Shown: positions 1-6,689, counted from the first letter of the stretch. The stretch is 33,671 nt of DNA from DASSFZ01 sp035283185 (GCA_035283185.1 DATEUJ010000103.1:1-33671), one strand, 5' to 3'. The notes: a model not told the origin generated them from the letters alone. Made by a program: numbers and translations.

Positions 1-86
1 AGCAACAAGTGCGCCAGCGCGAAGTCGCGCATCTCAAAAAGAAAGCGGCTAAACTCGGATTCACGATTGTCGAAACACCTGCCTAA
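1..86 (+). CDS. IS110-family transposase, C-terminal fragment (cut by window edge)
   Basis: The last 27 codons plus stop of a transposase, with the first complete codon at base 3. The peptide is identical to the C-terminus of the full transposase at 6895-8250 and ends in the residues TIVETPA. The segment is rich in lysine and arginine, as the end of the full copy is. The 5' part is outside the window, so it cannot be said whether this copy is intact. Confidence 0.88.
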   Translation, partial: QQVRQREVAHLKKKAAKLGFTIVETPA

Positions 87-117
87 GCTCAACGAGACGC
101 AAGTTTCTGAGCAGGAG
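1..117 (+). mobile_element. Right end of an IS110-family element (partial, copy 1)
   Basis: Bases 1-117 are identical, base for base, to 8165-8281, the right end of the complete IS110-family copy in this window. The identity stops at the GAG at 115-117; beyond it the two copies are flanked by similar but not identical palindromic repeat sequence. That places the element boundary at the GAG and shows that the two copies occupy two different target repeats. The rest of this copy, including its left end, lies before the window. Confidence 0.9.
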
Positions 118-207
118 CGCCGTTTGCGACGAAGCAATCTCCGCTTCCTGAGCGCACATGGCTGTCCGTGCAGGAGATTGCTTCGCGAAAAGATGCTCGC
201 AATGACG
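116..207. repeat. Palindromic repeat (REP/MITE-like), right part, target of IS copy 1
   Basis: After the IS end the sequence carries a perfect 13-bp inverted repeat, CGAAGCAATCTCC at 130-142 and GGAGATTGCTTCG at 173-185, and then CTCGCAATGACG at 196-207. The last motif is the complement of the CGTCATTGCGAG that lies left of IS copy 2 (6621-6632). The full unit is therefore a palindrome of about 100 bp, interrupted in its left arm by the IS. Its job as RNA or DNA is unknown. The same kind of repeat is, from memory, dispersed in many unrelated bacterial genomes. Confidence 0.75.
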
Positions 208-279
208 GCGACTCAGCCAGTTTCTGAGCCGCGAAGCGAAGAATCTCATGAGTAAGTTCACAGAATAGGAGACTAAACG

Positions 280-1260
280 ATGCAAACGTTTCTTCATGGA
301 CGAGACCTCATCGGCGATCTCGATTTCTCGAAAGAAGAAGTCGAGACTGTAATAGATGTTGCCTTCGACCTCAAGCGCAAGCGCGCGCTGAACGAGCCGC
401 ACGCCTACCTGCGCGACAAGGTGCTGGCGATGCTGTTCTTCTTCAGCAGCACCCGCACGCGCGGCTCGTTCGAAGCCGGCATGGCGCAGCTCGGCGGCCA
501 CGCCGCCTTCATCGAAAGCAAGACCACGCAGATCGCGCACGGCGACACACCCAAAGAGATCGGCGAAATCTTCGGCCGCTACTTCGACGGCATCGCCATC
601 CGCCACGTCGACTGGGGCATCGGCAACGGCTACCTCAACGCCGTGGCCCGGCACTCGCGCGCGCCCGTGCTCAACATGCAGTGCGACATCTATCACCCGT
701 TCCAATGCCTGGCCGACCTGATGACGATCATGGAAAAGAAGGGGCGCGATCTGCGCGGCAAGAGAATGGTGGTGTCGTGGGCGTACGCCGCTTCGTATCA
801 GAAGCCCATGTCGGTGCCCCAATCGCTCATATTGCAGATGCCGCGCTTCGGCATGGATGTCGTGCTGGCGCACCCGCCCGAGTTCAAGCTCATGCCCGAC
901 ATCATGGGCATGGCCAGAGAGCAGGCGAAGAAATTCGGAACGGGCTTCGCGGTGATGGATGACATGGATGTCGCTTTCAAAGATGCGGACATCATCTACG
1001 CCAAGTCGTGGGGCGCGATGGTCCACACGCCGGATGCGGACGAAGGCGCGAAGATCATCAAGAAATACGAGAGCTGGATCACCGACGAGCGCCGCATGGC
1101 CTTGGCCAAACGCAACGCGATCTACATGCACCCGCTGCCCGCCGATCGCAACATCGAAGTGACCGATGGCGTGATGGATGGGCCGCAGTCGGTGGTGTAC
1201 GACGAAGCCGAAAACCGCATGCACGTCCAGAAGGCGGTAATGGCTCTCACCATGGCGTAG
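280..1260 (+). CDS. ygeW: YgeW-family (knotted) carbamoyltransferase
   Basis: 326-aa cytoplasmic protein of the aspartate/ornithine carbamoyltransferase fold. The carbamoyl-phosphate loop STRTR is at residues 57-61, the HPFQ motif at 139-142, and an M-H-P-L-P-A-D segment at 283-289 replaces the HCLP of ornithine transcarbamylase. Several stretches (TQIAHGDT, QCDIYHPFQ, SWAYAASYQKP, RFGMDVVLAHP, AFKDADI) match what I recall of E. coli YgeW rather than ArgF. YgeW enzymes are found in purine-degradation clusters, and their true substrate is not firmly established. The start is supported by AGGAG at 267-271, 8 nt upstream. The neighbouring ssnA and xanthine-dehydrogenase-like genes support the YgeW reading. 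It is somewhat shorter than the E. coli protein (about 396 aa). A catabolic ornithine-type enzyme is the alternative. Confidence 0.82.
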   Translation: MQTFLHGRDLIGDLDFSKEEVETVIDVAFDLKRKRALNEPHAYLRDKVLAMLFFFSSTRTRGSFEAGMAQLGGHAAFIESKTTQIAHGDTPKEIGEIFGRYFDGIAIRHVDWGIGNGYLNAVARHSRAPVLNMQCDIYHPFQCLADLMTIMEKKGRDLRGKRMVVSWAYAASYQKPMSVPQSLILQMPRFGMDVVLAHPPEFKLMPDIMGMAREQAKKFGTGFAVMDDMDVAFKDADIIYAKSWGAMVHTPDADEGAKIIKKYESWITDERRMALAKRNAIYMHPLPADRNIEVTDGVMDGPQSVVYDEAENRMHVQKAVMALTMA

Positions 1261-1264
1261 TGAC

Positions 1265-1345
1265 ATGCTGATCACCAACCTACTCACCTGACACCTGTGC
1301 ACCTGACACTTGACGCCTGACACCTTTCACATGCTCATCACCAAC
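1265..1345 (+). repeat. Simple-repeat insertion bracketed by a duplicated gene start
   Basis: The sequence ATGCTGATCACCAAC at 1265-1279 recurs with one change at 1331-1345, where it is the start of ssnA. Between them lie about 50 bases built from ACCTGACAC-like words. The first copy now opens a dead-end ORF of eight codons that stops in the repeat. No Shine-Dalgarno sequence is visible before the 1331 start. The arrangement looks like an insertion that duplicated the beginning of ssnA. Confidence 0.7.
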
Positions 1346-2653
1346 GCAACCCTCATCACCTGGGGCAACGACAATCGGATCCTGCCCGGTCACGCCCTGA
1401 AAGTGGACGGCGACCGCATCGCCGGCATCGGCCCGTCCGCCGAGCTGCGGGCGAAGTATCCCGAATCCGAGGTGTTGGACGCGCACGGCCAATACGTGAT
1501 GCCCGGCAACATCTGCGCGCATACGCACTTCTACGGCGCTTTTGCGCGCGGCATGGCCATCCCCGGCGATCCGCCCAAAGACTTCCCCGAAATCCTGGAA
1601 CGCTTGTGGTGGAAACTGGACAAGGCCCTCACGCTGGACGACGTGCGCGCCTCCGCGCTCGTCTGCCTGGTGGATGCGGTGAAGCACGGCACGACGACGC
1701 TCATCGATCATCACGCCTCCCCGAACGCGATCGACGGCTCGCTCGACGTCATCGCCGAAGCCGTGGCGCAGGCCGGCCTGCGCGCCTGCCTGTGCTACGA
1801 AGTGACCGATCGCGACGGCCCGGAACGCGCAAAGGCAGGCATCGCCGAGAACGTTCGCTTTGCGAAACTCCAAACTTCAAACTCCCAATCTCAAATCGCG
1901 GCAACATTCGGTTTGCATGCTTCGCTGACGCTCTCGGACAAGACTCTTGAAGAATGCCGAAGCGCCTGGGATGGCGGTTTTCACGTCCACGTGGCTGAGC
2001 ACGAGGCTGACGAATACGACAGCTTGAAGAAGAGCGGCACGCGCACAGTCGATCGCCTGGGCAGGTTTGGGATTCTGGGGCCGCGCTCCATCGCCGCTCA
2101 CTGCGTTCACATTGACCCGCGTGAGGCTGAGCTGATCAAGGAGTCCGGCACGTGGGTGACGCATCAGCCGCGCTCGAACATGAACAATGCCGTCGGCGCG
2201 GCGGACGTGGAAGGGCTGCTGCGGCTGGGCGTCAAAGTGTGTTTGGGCAACGACGGTTTCTCGAACGCGATGTGGGAGGAGTGGAAGGCCGCGTATCTTT
2301 ACCACAAGGCCGCGCACCGAGACCCGCGCCGGGCCGGTGGCTACACCATCACCGAGATGGCCGTGACCAACAACGCCGCGCTCGCCAACGTGTTCTTCCC
2401 GCAGGCTCCGCTCGGCGCGCTGGTCCCGGGCGCGTTCGCCGATCTCATCTTCGTGGACTATCACCCGACCACGCCGCTCACGGCGGGCAACCTGCCCTGG
2501 CACATCCTTTTCGGCTTTGAGCCTTCGATGGTGACGACGACGATGTGCGGGGGCAGGGTGCTGATGAAAGACCGGCGGTTGCTGTTCCTGGACGAAGCCG
2601 AGACGACGGCCAAAAGCCGGGAACTGGCGAAGAAAGTGTGGGAACGATTGTAG
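1331..2653 (+). CDS. ssnA: SsnA-like amidohydrolase
   Basis: 440-aa metal-dependent hydrolase of the amidohydrolase superfamily (guanine-deaminase/TrzN-like branch). The metal-binding HxH lies at H64/H66 (AHTHFYG), with later conserved segments HVHVAEHE, AAHCVH and LGNDGFS, which supply the remaining metal and catalytic residues. The stretches LWWKLDKALT, TTLIDHHASP and a later ENVRFAK resemble E. coli SsnA, a putative aminohydrolase of purine-utilisation clusters. The substrate is unproven; a deaminase or ring hydrolase acting on a purine or ureide is likely. A start at 1331 is chosen because it gives the family N-terminus (MLITNATLI); a TTG at 1310 in the same frame lies in repeat sequence. 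An in-frame run at about 1866-1896 (LQTSNSQSQ) is a repeat insertion in a loop. The stop codon TAG is also the first base triplet of a TAGGGGC hairpin. Confidence 0.8.
   Translation: MLITNATLITWGNDNRILPGHALKVDGDRIAGIGPSAELRAKYPESEVLDAHGQYVMPGNICAHTHFYGAFARGMAIPGDPPKDFPEILERLWWKLDKALTLDDVRASALVCLVDAVKHGTTTLIDHHASPNAIDGSLDVIAEAVAQAGLRACLCYEVTDRDGPERAKAGIAENVRFAKLQTSNSQSQIAATFGLHASLTLSDKTLEECRSAWDGGFHVHVAEHEADEYDSLKKSGTRTVDRLGRFGILGPRSIAAHCVHIDPREAELIKESGTWVTHQPRSNMNNAVGAADVEGLLRLGVKVCLGNDGFSNAMWEEWKAAYLYHKAAHRDPRRAGGYTITEMAVTNNAALANVFFPQAPLGALVPGAFADLIFVDYHPTTPLTAGNLPWHILFGFEPSMVTTTMCGGRVLMKDRRLLFLDEAETTAKSRELAKKVWERL
1866..1896. repeat. In-frame simple repeat in ssnA (TCCAAACTTCAAACT type)
   Basis: About 30 bases made of the words CTCCAAACTTCAAACTCCC and similar interrupt the SsnA-like coding sequence without breaking the frame, coding for Gln, Ser, Thr and Asn. 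The same words recur in the first GT39 gene at 8920-8960 and 9561-9619. The A/C-only composition is unlike the surrounding GC-rich coding DNA. Confidence 0.7.
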
Positions 2654-2674
2654 GGGCAGGCCTTGCGCCTGCCC
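2651..2674. repeat. TAGGGGC hairpin repeat between ssnA and the xanthine dehydrogenase
   Basis: A perfect 8-bp inverted repeat, GGGCAGGC (2654-2661) and GCCTGCCC (2667-2674) around a 5-nt loop, begins with the TAG stop codon of ssnA. It is followed by CGCCTTTATAGGAG. It could weaken read-through into the next gene, but there is no proper T-tract. A relative of the same family lies inside a GT gene at 18140-18165. Confidence 0.6.
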
Positions 2675-2696
2675 GCCTTTATAGGAGATAACCGCC

Positions 2697-5513
2697 ATGT
2701 CGGACATGCAAGCTTACACTCTCCAGGTCAACGGTCAGCGGCGCGAAGTCACGGCTGCGCCCAACACGCTGCTGATGGATGTGCTGCGCGATCAGCTCCG
2801 CCTGACCGGCGTCAAGGATGGCTGCGCGACGGGCCACTGCGGCAGTTGCATGATCATCAAAGATGGCGAGGCCGTGCGCTCGTGCCTGGTGCCGATGAAG
2901 CGGGCGGACAACGCCCACATCACCACCATCGAGGGTCTGGCCGCTCCCGATGGCAGCGTGCACCCTGTCCAGCACGCTTACATTGACCAGGGCGCGACGC
3001 AGTGCGGCTTCTGCACGCCCGGCTTCATCATGTCCACCGTCGCGCTGCTGTCGAAGAATCCCAGTCCCACGCTCGAAGAAATCTACAAGGCCCATCAGTG
3101 GAACATCTGCCGCTGCACGGGCCACAACGCCATCATCCGCGCGATCCAGCAGGCAGCCGGTCAGGCCGTTCCACCGCTGCCCTCCGTCAAGAACCCTTTG
3201 AAAGCCGTCGGCCGCCCGCTGCCCCGACCGGATGCGATAGACAAGGTGACCGGCAAAGGCATCTACGCCGACGACCTGTACGTGGAGGGCATGCTGCACG
3301 CCAGGGCGCTGAGGAGCCGATACCCGCACGCGCTGCTCAAGAACGTGGACGTGAGCAAGGCCAAAGCCATGCCCGGCGTGATCGCCGTGCTCACCGCCGA
3401 CGACATCCCGGGCCGGAAGGATTGCGGCGTCCACGAGATCGACTGGCCGGTGCTGTGCCGCGCAGCGGACAAGGTGCGCTACGTGGGCGACGCCATCGCG
3501 CTCGTCGTCGCCGAGACGGAAGAGATCGCTGCGGACGCGTTGAGGTTAATCGAGGTCGAATACGAGCCGCTGCCTGTGGTGGCCGGGCCGAGAGAAGCTG
3601 CGCAGTCCAACGCCCCCCTCGTACACGACGCTACGCGCGTCGAGCGGTTGGGGCACGGCGCGCATGGCAACTTCCTGGCTCACTTCCATCTGGCGAGCGG
3701 TGATGTGGCGAAAGGCTTCGCGGAAGCCGATGTCGTCGTCGAGCGCGAGTACCGCACCCAAACCGTCGAGCATGCCTTCATCGAGCCGGAGGCCGCGCTG
3801 GCCGTCCCCGAAGCGAATGGCCGCGTCACCGTGTACTGCGGCGGGCAGATTCCGTTCGGCGACCGCGCCCAAATTGCCGCGACCCTCGACGTGCCCGAAG
3901 ACAGAATCCGCGTGATCAACTGCCTGATCGGCGGCGGCTTCGGCGGCAAAGAAGACGTGTCGGTGCAGATTCACGTCGCGCTCGCGGCCTGGATCACCCG
4001 ACGCCCGGTCAAGATGGTGCTCAGCCGCAAAGAGTCGCTGTTGGTTCACCCCAAGCGACACGCCACCATCATCAAGATGAAAACCGGCGCGAAGAAAGAC
4101 GGCGCGCTGGTCGCGCACGAAGTCGAGATCTACGGCGACGGCGGCGCATACGCCAGCCTGAGCAATCACGTCATGCTGCGAGCCACCACCCACGCCGCCG
4201 GGCCATACGAAGTGCCCAACGCAACAGTGAACACGTATGCGATGTACACCAACAACGTGCCTTCCGGCGCGTTTCGAGGCTTCGGCGTCACGCAGAGCGC
4301 CTTCGCCATGGAGAGCCAGATGGACGTGCTGGCGGAGGCGCTGGGCCTCAGCCCGCTCGAGATTCGACGGAAAAACATTCTGGCCGTCGGCAAGAAGACC
4401 CTGGCAGGACATACGTTGACCGAAAGCTGTGGCCTGCGGCAGGCGCTGGAAGCCGTGACTGCTGAGATGGAAAAACACCCCCTCGACTTTACTCCCCACC
4501 CGACCACCCGACCACCCGACCACCCGACCACTCGACCACTTGCGGCAGTCGAGGGTGACAAACGCCGCGCGTGGGGCGTCGCCTGCGCCTACAAGAACAC
4601 CGGCTTCGGCAGCGGCGCATACGATGCCGCCGGGGCCGAGGTCGAAGTCTTCGCCGACGGGCGGGCAGCCGTTCGCGCGGGCGCCGCCGAGATCGGGCAA
4701 GGGCTGGTGGGCGTGCTGGCACAGATCGTGAGCGAGGAGCTGGGCGTTCCCTATCCGCAGGTGGACGTGCTGGTATCGGACACCGATCTCACGCCCGACG
4801 GTCAGGCTACGACCGCTTCCCGCCAGACGTATGTGAGCGGCAACGCCGCGCGCCACGCCAGCCGGGAAGTCCGCGCCCTCCTCAGCCAGACAGCCGCGGA
4901 GATGCTCGACGCCCCGCCTGAAAGCCTGACGTTCGCAGACGGATACGTCATTCACGACAGCCGGCGCGTGGCGTTGAGCGATGTCGTCAAAGCCGCCAGG
5001 CGTGAAGGGCGCATGCCTAAGGTCAGCTATCAGTACGTTGCGCCGATGGCGCCTCAGTATCACCACTTCGCCTTCGGCTTCGGCGCGCAGGCCGCGCTGG
5101 TCGAAGTCGACGTCAAGACCGGCGAGACCCGAGTGCTCAAGGTCATCGCCGCCAACGACGTGGGCCGGGTGATCAATCCACTGGCCCTGCAAGGCCAGGT
5201 CGAGGGCAGCATCTCGATGGGTCTGGGCATGGCGCTGCAGGAAAACTTCGTGATGGAGGACGGCGCCGTCAAAACCGATTCGCTCTACAAGTGCCACCTG
5301 CCCACGATCGACCAGACGCCGGAAGTGATCTCGTTCTTCGTCGAGGAAGAAACCCAAGACGGGCCGTATGGCGCGAAAGGCGTGGGTGAGCTGGCCTCGA
5401 TTCCGACGACGCCGGCGATCGTCAACGCGATTTACCACGCCACCGGCATCCGATGCTACAGCCTCCCCGCCGACAAGAAGTGGCTGAAGCAGGCGCTGAG
5501 TGAACGGATGTAA
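2697..5513 (+). CDS. Fused 2Fe-2S / molybdenum hydroxylase (xanthine dehydrogenase type)
   Basis: 938-aa protein joining the iron-sulfur and molybdenum subunits of the xanthine dehydrogenase family, with no FAD domain. Residues 1-80 form the plant-ferredoxin-type 2Fe-2S domain (C43, C48, C51, C63) and 90-160 the second cluster (C103, C106, C138, C140). The rest is the molybdopterin domain, with GGGFGGK at 412-418, AFRGFG at 525-530 and the catalytic glutamate E898 in GVGE. The fused layout matches selenium-dependent xanthine dehydrogenase/XdhD-type enzymes, which fits the ygeW-ssnA neighbours. The likely reaction is hydroxylation of a purine or another N-heterocycle, with electrons passed to an unseen partner. 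AGGAG at 2683-2687 lies 9 nt before the ATG. A Pro/Thr-rich insert at residues 598-615 is a tandem DNA repeat. Confidence 0.85.
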   Translation: MSDMQAYTLQVNGQRREVTAAPNTLLMDVLRDQLRLTGVKDGCATGHCGSCMIIKDGEAVRSCLVPMKRADNAHITTIEGLAAPDGSVHPVQHAYIDQGATQCGFCTPGFIMSTVALLSKNPSPTLEEIYKAHQWNICRCTGHNAIIRAIQQAAGQAVPPLPSVKNPLKAVGRPLPRPDAIDKVTGKGIYADDLYVEGMLHARALRSRYPHALLKNVDVSKAKAMPGVIAVLTADDIPGRKDCGVHEIDWPVLCRAADKVRYVGDAIALVVAETEEIAADALRLIEVEYEPLPVVAGPREAAQSNAPLVHDATRVERLGHGAHGNFLAHFHLASGDVAKGFAEADVVVEREYRTQTVEHAFIEPEAALAVPEANGRVTVYCGGQIPFGDRAQIAATLDVPEDRIRVINCLIGGGFGGKEDVSVQIHVALAAWITRRPVKMVLSRKESLLVHPKRHATIIKMKTGAKKDGALVAHEVEIYGDGGAYASLSNHVMLRATTHAAGPYEVPNATVNTYAMYTNNVPSGAFRGFGVTQSAFAMESQMDVLAEALGLSPLEIRRKNILAVGKKTLAGHTLTESCGLRQALEAVTAEMEKHPLDFTPHPTTRPPDHPTTRPLAAVEGDKRRAWGVACAYKNTGFGSGAYDAAGAEVEVFADGRAAVRAGAAEIGQGLVGVLAQIVSEELGVPYPQVDVLVSDTDLTPDGQATTASRQTYVSGNAARHASREVRALLSQTAAEMLDAPPESLTFADGYVIHDSRRVALSDVVKAARREGRMPKVSYQYVAPMAPQYHHFAFGFGAQAALVEVDVKTGETRVLKVIAANDVGRVINPLALQGQVEGSISMGLGMALQENFVMEDGAVKTDSLYKCHLPTIDQTPEVISFFVEEETQDGPYGAKGVGELASIPTTPAIVNAIYHATGIRCYSLPADKKWLKQALSERM
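4480..4555. repeat. Five tandem 8-bp units inside the xanthine dehydrogenase gene
   Basis: Bases 4501-4540 are five units of CGACCACC (the last two CGACCACT). The block is bracketed by an inverted pair, CCCTCGAC at 4480-4487 and GTCGAGGG at 4548-4555. The protein reads through it as a Pro/Thr/Asp-rich loop (TTRPPDHPTTRP). An 8-bp unit shifts the frame with each copy, so gain or loss of one unit would break the gene. Confidence 0.75.
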
Positions 5514-5557
5514 GGTGAGAAAATCGGTGCGTTCATGTGTGTCTCCCTCTTTGCGGG

Positions 5558-5563
5558 TATAAT
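5558..5563 (+). promoter_or_regulatory. Possible -10 box of the DUF5678 gene
   Basis: A consensus TATAAT follows the GGG at 5555-5557 and lies 31 bases before the ATG at 5595. There is no convincing -35 hexamer at the usual distance. The 80-base gap after the xanthine dehydrogenase gene and this box suggest a separate transcript. Confidence 0.4.
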
Positions 5564-5594
5564 ATGAGTATCCGATCTTGTTACGGAGGATGCC

Positions 5595-5975
5595 ATGGCC
5601 GGCAAGTTGGTGATCACAGAGCCGGTGTTCATCGAGGAAAACGGCCAGCGTGTGGCCGTCATTCTGCCCATCGATCTGTATGAATCGCTGCAGGCAGGAG
5701 CGCAATCGGCATCCCCGGCGGCTGTCGCGCCGGCCTCCGAAGGCTTCGAGCGCGAAAAGGCAGTTTTTGAACGGCTCAAGCCTGAACTTTTGAAGCAGTA
5801 CCCTGGCAAGTTCGTCGCCATCGCCAACGGTCAGGTCGCCGAAGTCGGCGATGACAAACTGCAGGTGATCGAGCGCGTTCGCCAGCGCATGGGTCGCGTC
5901 TCTCTGTATGTTCAGCAAGTGACTGATCAGCCGCACGTGTACCATGTTCCGTACCGGAAGGCGCTCAGGCCATGA
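5595..5975 (+). CDS. DUF5678-domain protein
   Basis: 126-aa soluble protein. Residues 1-30 (VFIEENGQRVAVILPIDLYE) resemble the start of a Phd-type antitoxin. Residues 50-126, with LLKQYPGKFVAIANGQVAEVG and a later YVQQVTDQP, match DUF5678 as I recall it, a small domain common in Chloroflexota and often encoded next to a clan AA (retropepsin-like) aspartic protease. GGAGG at 5585-5589 precedes the ATG by 5 nt. Its stop codon overlaps the start of the following protease fragment (ATGA), so the two were made as a pair. The function is unknown. A link to proteolysis or to a toxin-antitoxin-like control unit is inference only. Confidence 0.7.
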   Translation: MAGKLVITEPVFIEENGQRVAVILPIDLYESLQAGAQSASPAAVAPASEGFEREKAVFERLKPELLKQYPGKFVAIANGQVAEVGDDKLQVIERVRQRMGRVSLYVQQVTDQPHVYHVPYRKALRP

Positions 5976-6097
5976 GATACGAAGTCCTTCCTTTCTCTGC
6001 GGATTACGCCCTTCTTGGCCGAGACGTTCTGAACCTGCTGTTCATCGACCTCGCCGGCCCCACTCTGACATTCGAGATTAAATCAGCCGGATCTTGA
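5972..6097 (+). pseudogene. Internally deleted retropepsin-like aspartic protease remnant
   Basis: A 41-codon ORF whose ATG overlaps the DUF5678 stop by 4 nt. The peptide starts MRYEVLPF and continues ALLGRDVLNLLFIDLAGPTLTFEI. The second part matches the C-terminal end of clan AA aspartic proteases (hydrophobic-GRDVLN, then LxGP and EI). The catalytic DTG region and flaps expected between these two parts are missing. The simplest explanation is an internal in-frame deletion of some 80 codons that kept both ends. A functional small peptide cannot be excluded but would lack protease activity. Confidence 0.55.
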
Positions 6098-6129
6098 CCT
6101 CGCGCCCATAACAACAACTTTCAACACTG

Positions 6130-6153
6130 TAAAATAGCCATTGAAATGGCTAT
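6130..6153 (+). promoter_or_regulatory. Candidate promoter box and operator of the antitoxin gene
   Basis: TAAAAT at 6130-6135 overlaps a perfect 8-bp inverted repeat, ATAGCCAT (6134-6141) and ATGGCTAT (6146-6153), with a 4-nt TGAA spacer. The palindrome ends 13 bases before the antitoxin ATG. Phd/YefM antitoxins typically repress their own promoter through such palindromes, so self-regulation is plausible. No clear -35 hexamer was found. Confidence 0.45.
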
Positions 6154-6166
6154 CTGGGAGGGCGTC

Positions 6167-6379
6167 ATGGCCAAACGCTACTCGATTGCCGAAGCCCGAC
6201 ACAACCTGGCAGCCCTAGTGCACAAGCTGGAGTGCACAACGCTCATCGAACTGACCCGCCGTGGCGAGCCGGTGGCGGTCTTGCTATCTATACGCGAGTA
6301 CCAGCGCCTGGTGATTGAAAAACGCGGGTTCTGGCAAGCCTACGAGTCCTTCCGCAGTACCTCCTGCCCGATTCCATAG
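6167..6379 (+). CDS. Phd/YefM-type antitoxin, orphan
   Basis: 70-aa protein beginning MAKRYSIAEARHNLAALVHK, the typical Phd/YefM N-terminal DNA-binding and dimerisation segment, followed by IELTRRGEPVAVLLSIREYQRL. GGGAGG at 6156-6161 supports the ATG at 6167 rather than the in-frame ATG at 6146. The tail after FWQAYESF, where related proteins contact a toxin, ends abruptly in RSTSCPIP, and no PIN, RelE or Doc-like toxin follows. The gene therefore looks like the surviving part of a type II toxin-antitoxin pair, possibly truncated at its C-terminus. It may still act as a small repressor on the palindrome just upstream. Confidence 0.72.
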   Translation: MAKRYSIAEARHNLAALVHKLECTTLIELTRRGEPVAVLLSIREYQRLVIEKRGFWQAYESFRSTSCPIP

Positions 6380-6407
6380 TCAGGGCTATGATAGTCTGGA
6401 CTATGGA
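6375..6407. repeat. Inverted repeat over the antitoxin stop codon
   Basis: CCATAGTC at 6375-6382 and GACTATGG at 6400-6407 form a perfect 8-bp inverted repeat around 17 bases. The left arm contains the TAG stop codon of the antitoxin. It may be an operator or the scar of a lost toxin gene. It lacks a T-tract, so it is not a good intrinsic terminator. Confidence 0.45.
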
Positions 6408-6632
6408 AAGGCTCAATATGGATTTCAAGGAGCTCTGTCAACGAATGCCCAACGAATAACCGAATGAGCTTCAGCGCGCCAAAGAATTCGTTTATTCGTT
6501 GCCAATTCGTTGACAGTTTGCCTGACCTCCTTGAAACGCATCAAGAGCCTCCGATTTTTGCAAAAGCGCAATCTATGCCTGCGCGGGTGTATAATGCGCG
6601 TGTGCCTGTAACTGCTCTGGCGTCATTGCGAG
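6380..6632. other. Non-coding gap before the IS110 element
   Basis: 253 bases without a believable gene. Besides the two inverted repeats it holds a TATAAT at 6590-6595 with no good -35 hexamer and no gene before the IS, and at 6621-6632 the motif CGTCATTGCGAG. That motif is the left arm of the palindromic repeat into which the IS is inserted. Confidence 0.6.
6423..6536. repeat. Large imperfect inverted repeat (MITE-like)
   Basis: The left arm (6423-6459: TTTCAAGGAG, then TGTCAACGAAT and CAACGAATAA) is repeated in reverse complement at 6491-6536 (TTATTCGTTG, ATTCGTTGACA, CTCCTTGAAA). About 8 extra bases interrupt the right arm and about 30 bases separate the arms. It fills most of the gap between the antitoxin and the IS. 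It has no coding potential and could fold into a long hairpin. The repeated ACGAAT words are like the other simple repeats of this window. Confidence 0.65.
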
Positions 6633-6689
6633 ATAGCCATCACCTCAAGCGTGATGCATGAGGGCAGAAACTTGAGCGCGCGGATGGGC

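Noticed and set aside
211..230. AGTTTCTGAGC at 219-229 as a second IS right end
   Set aside because: It shares only 11 bases with the IS end at 101-115 and lacks the AGG that follows; it is more likely part of a short CTCAG/CTGAG inverted repeat.
280..1260. Annotation as biosynthetic ornithine carbamoyltransferase (argF)
   Set aside because: Several long motifs fit YgeW better, the HCLP motif is altered to HPLP, and the neighbours are purine-catabolic rather than arginine-biosynthetic.
4501..4540. Tandem repeat considered as a CRISPR remnant
   Set aside because: The units are 8 bp with no spacers, and the block is inside an open, conserved gene.
2697..5513. Selenocysteine in the fused dehydrogenase
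   Set aside because: No in-frame TGA was seen; selenium-dependent members of this family carry selenium as a cofactor, and no selenium-related gene is in the window.
3546..5945. Long open frame of about 799 codons on the - strand across the dehydrogenase and DUF5678 genes
   Set aside because: It mirrors two well-supported + strand genes, has a His/Arg/Gly-rich composition typical of antisense frames in GC-rich DNA and shows no recognisable domain.
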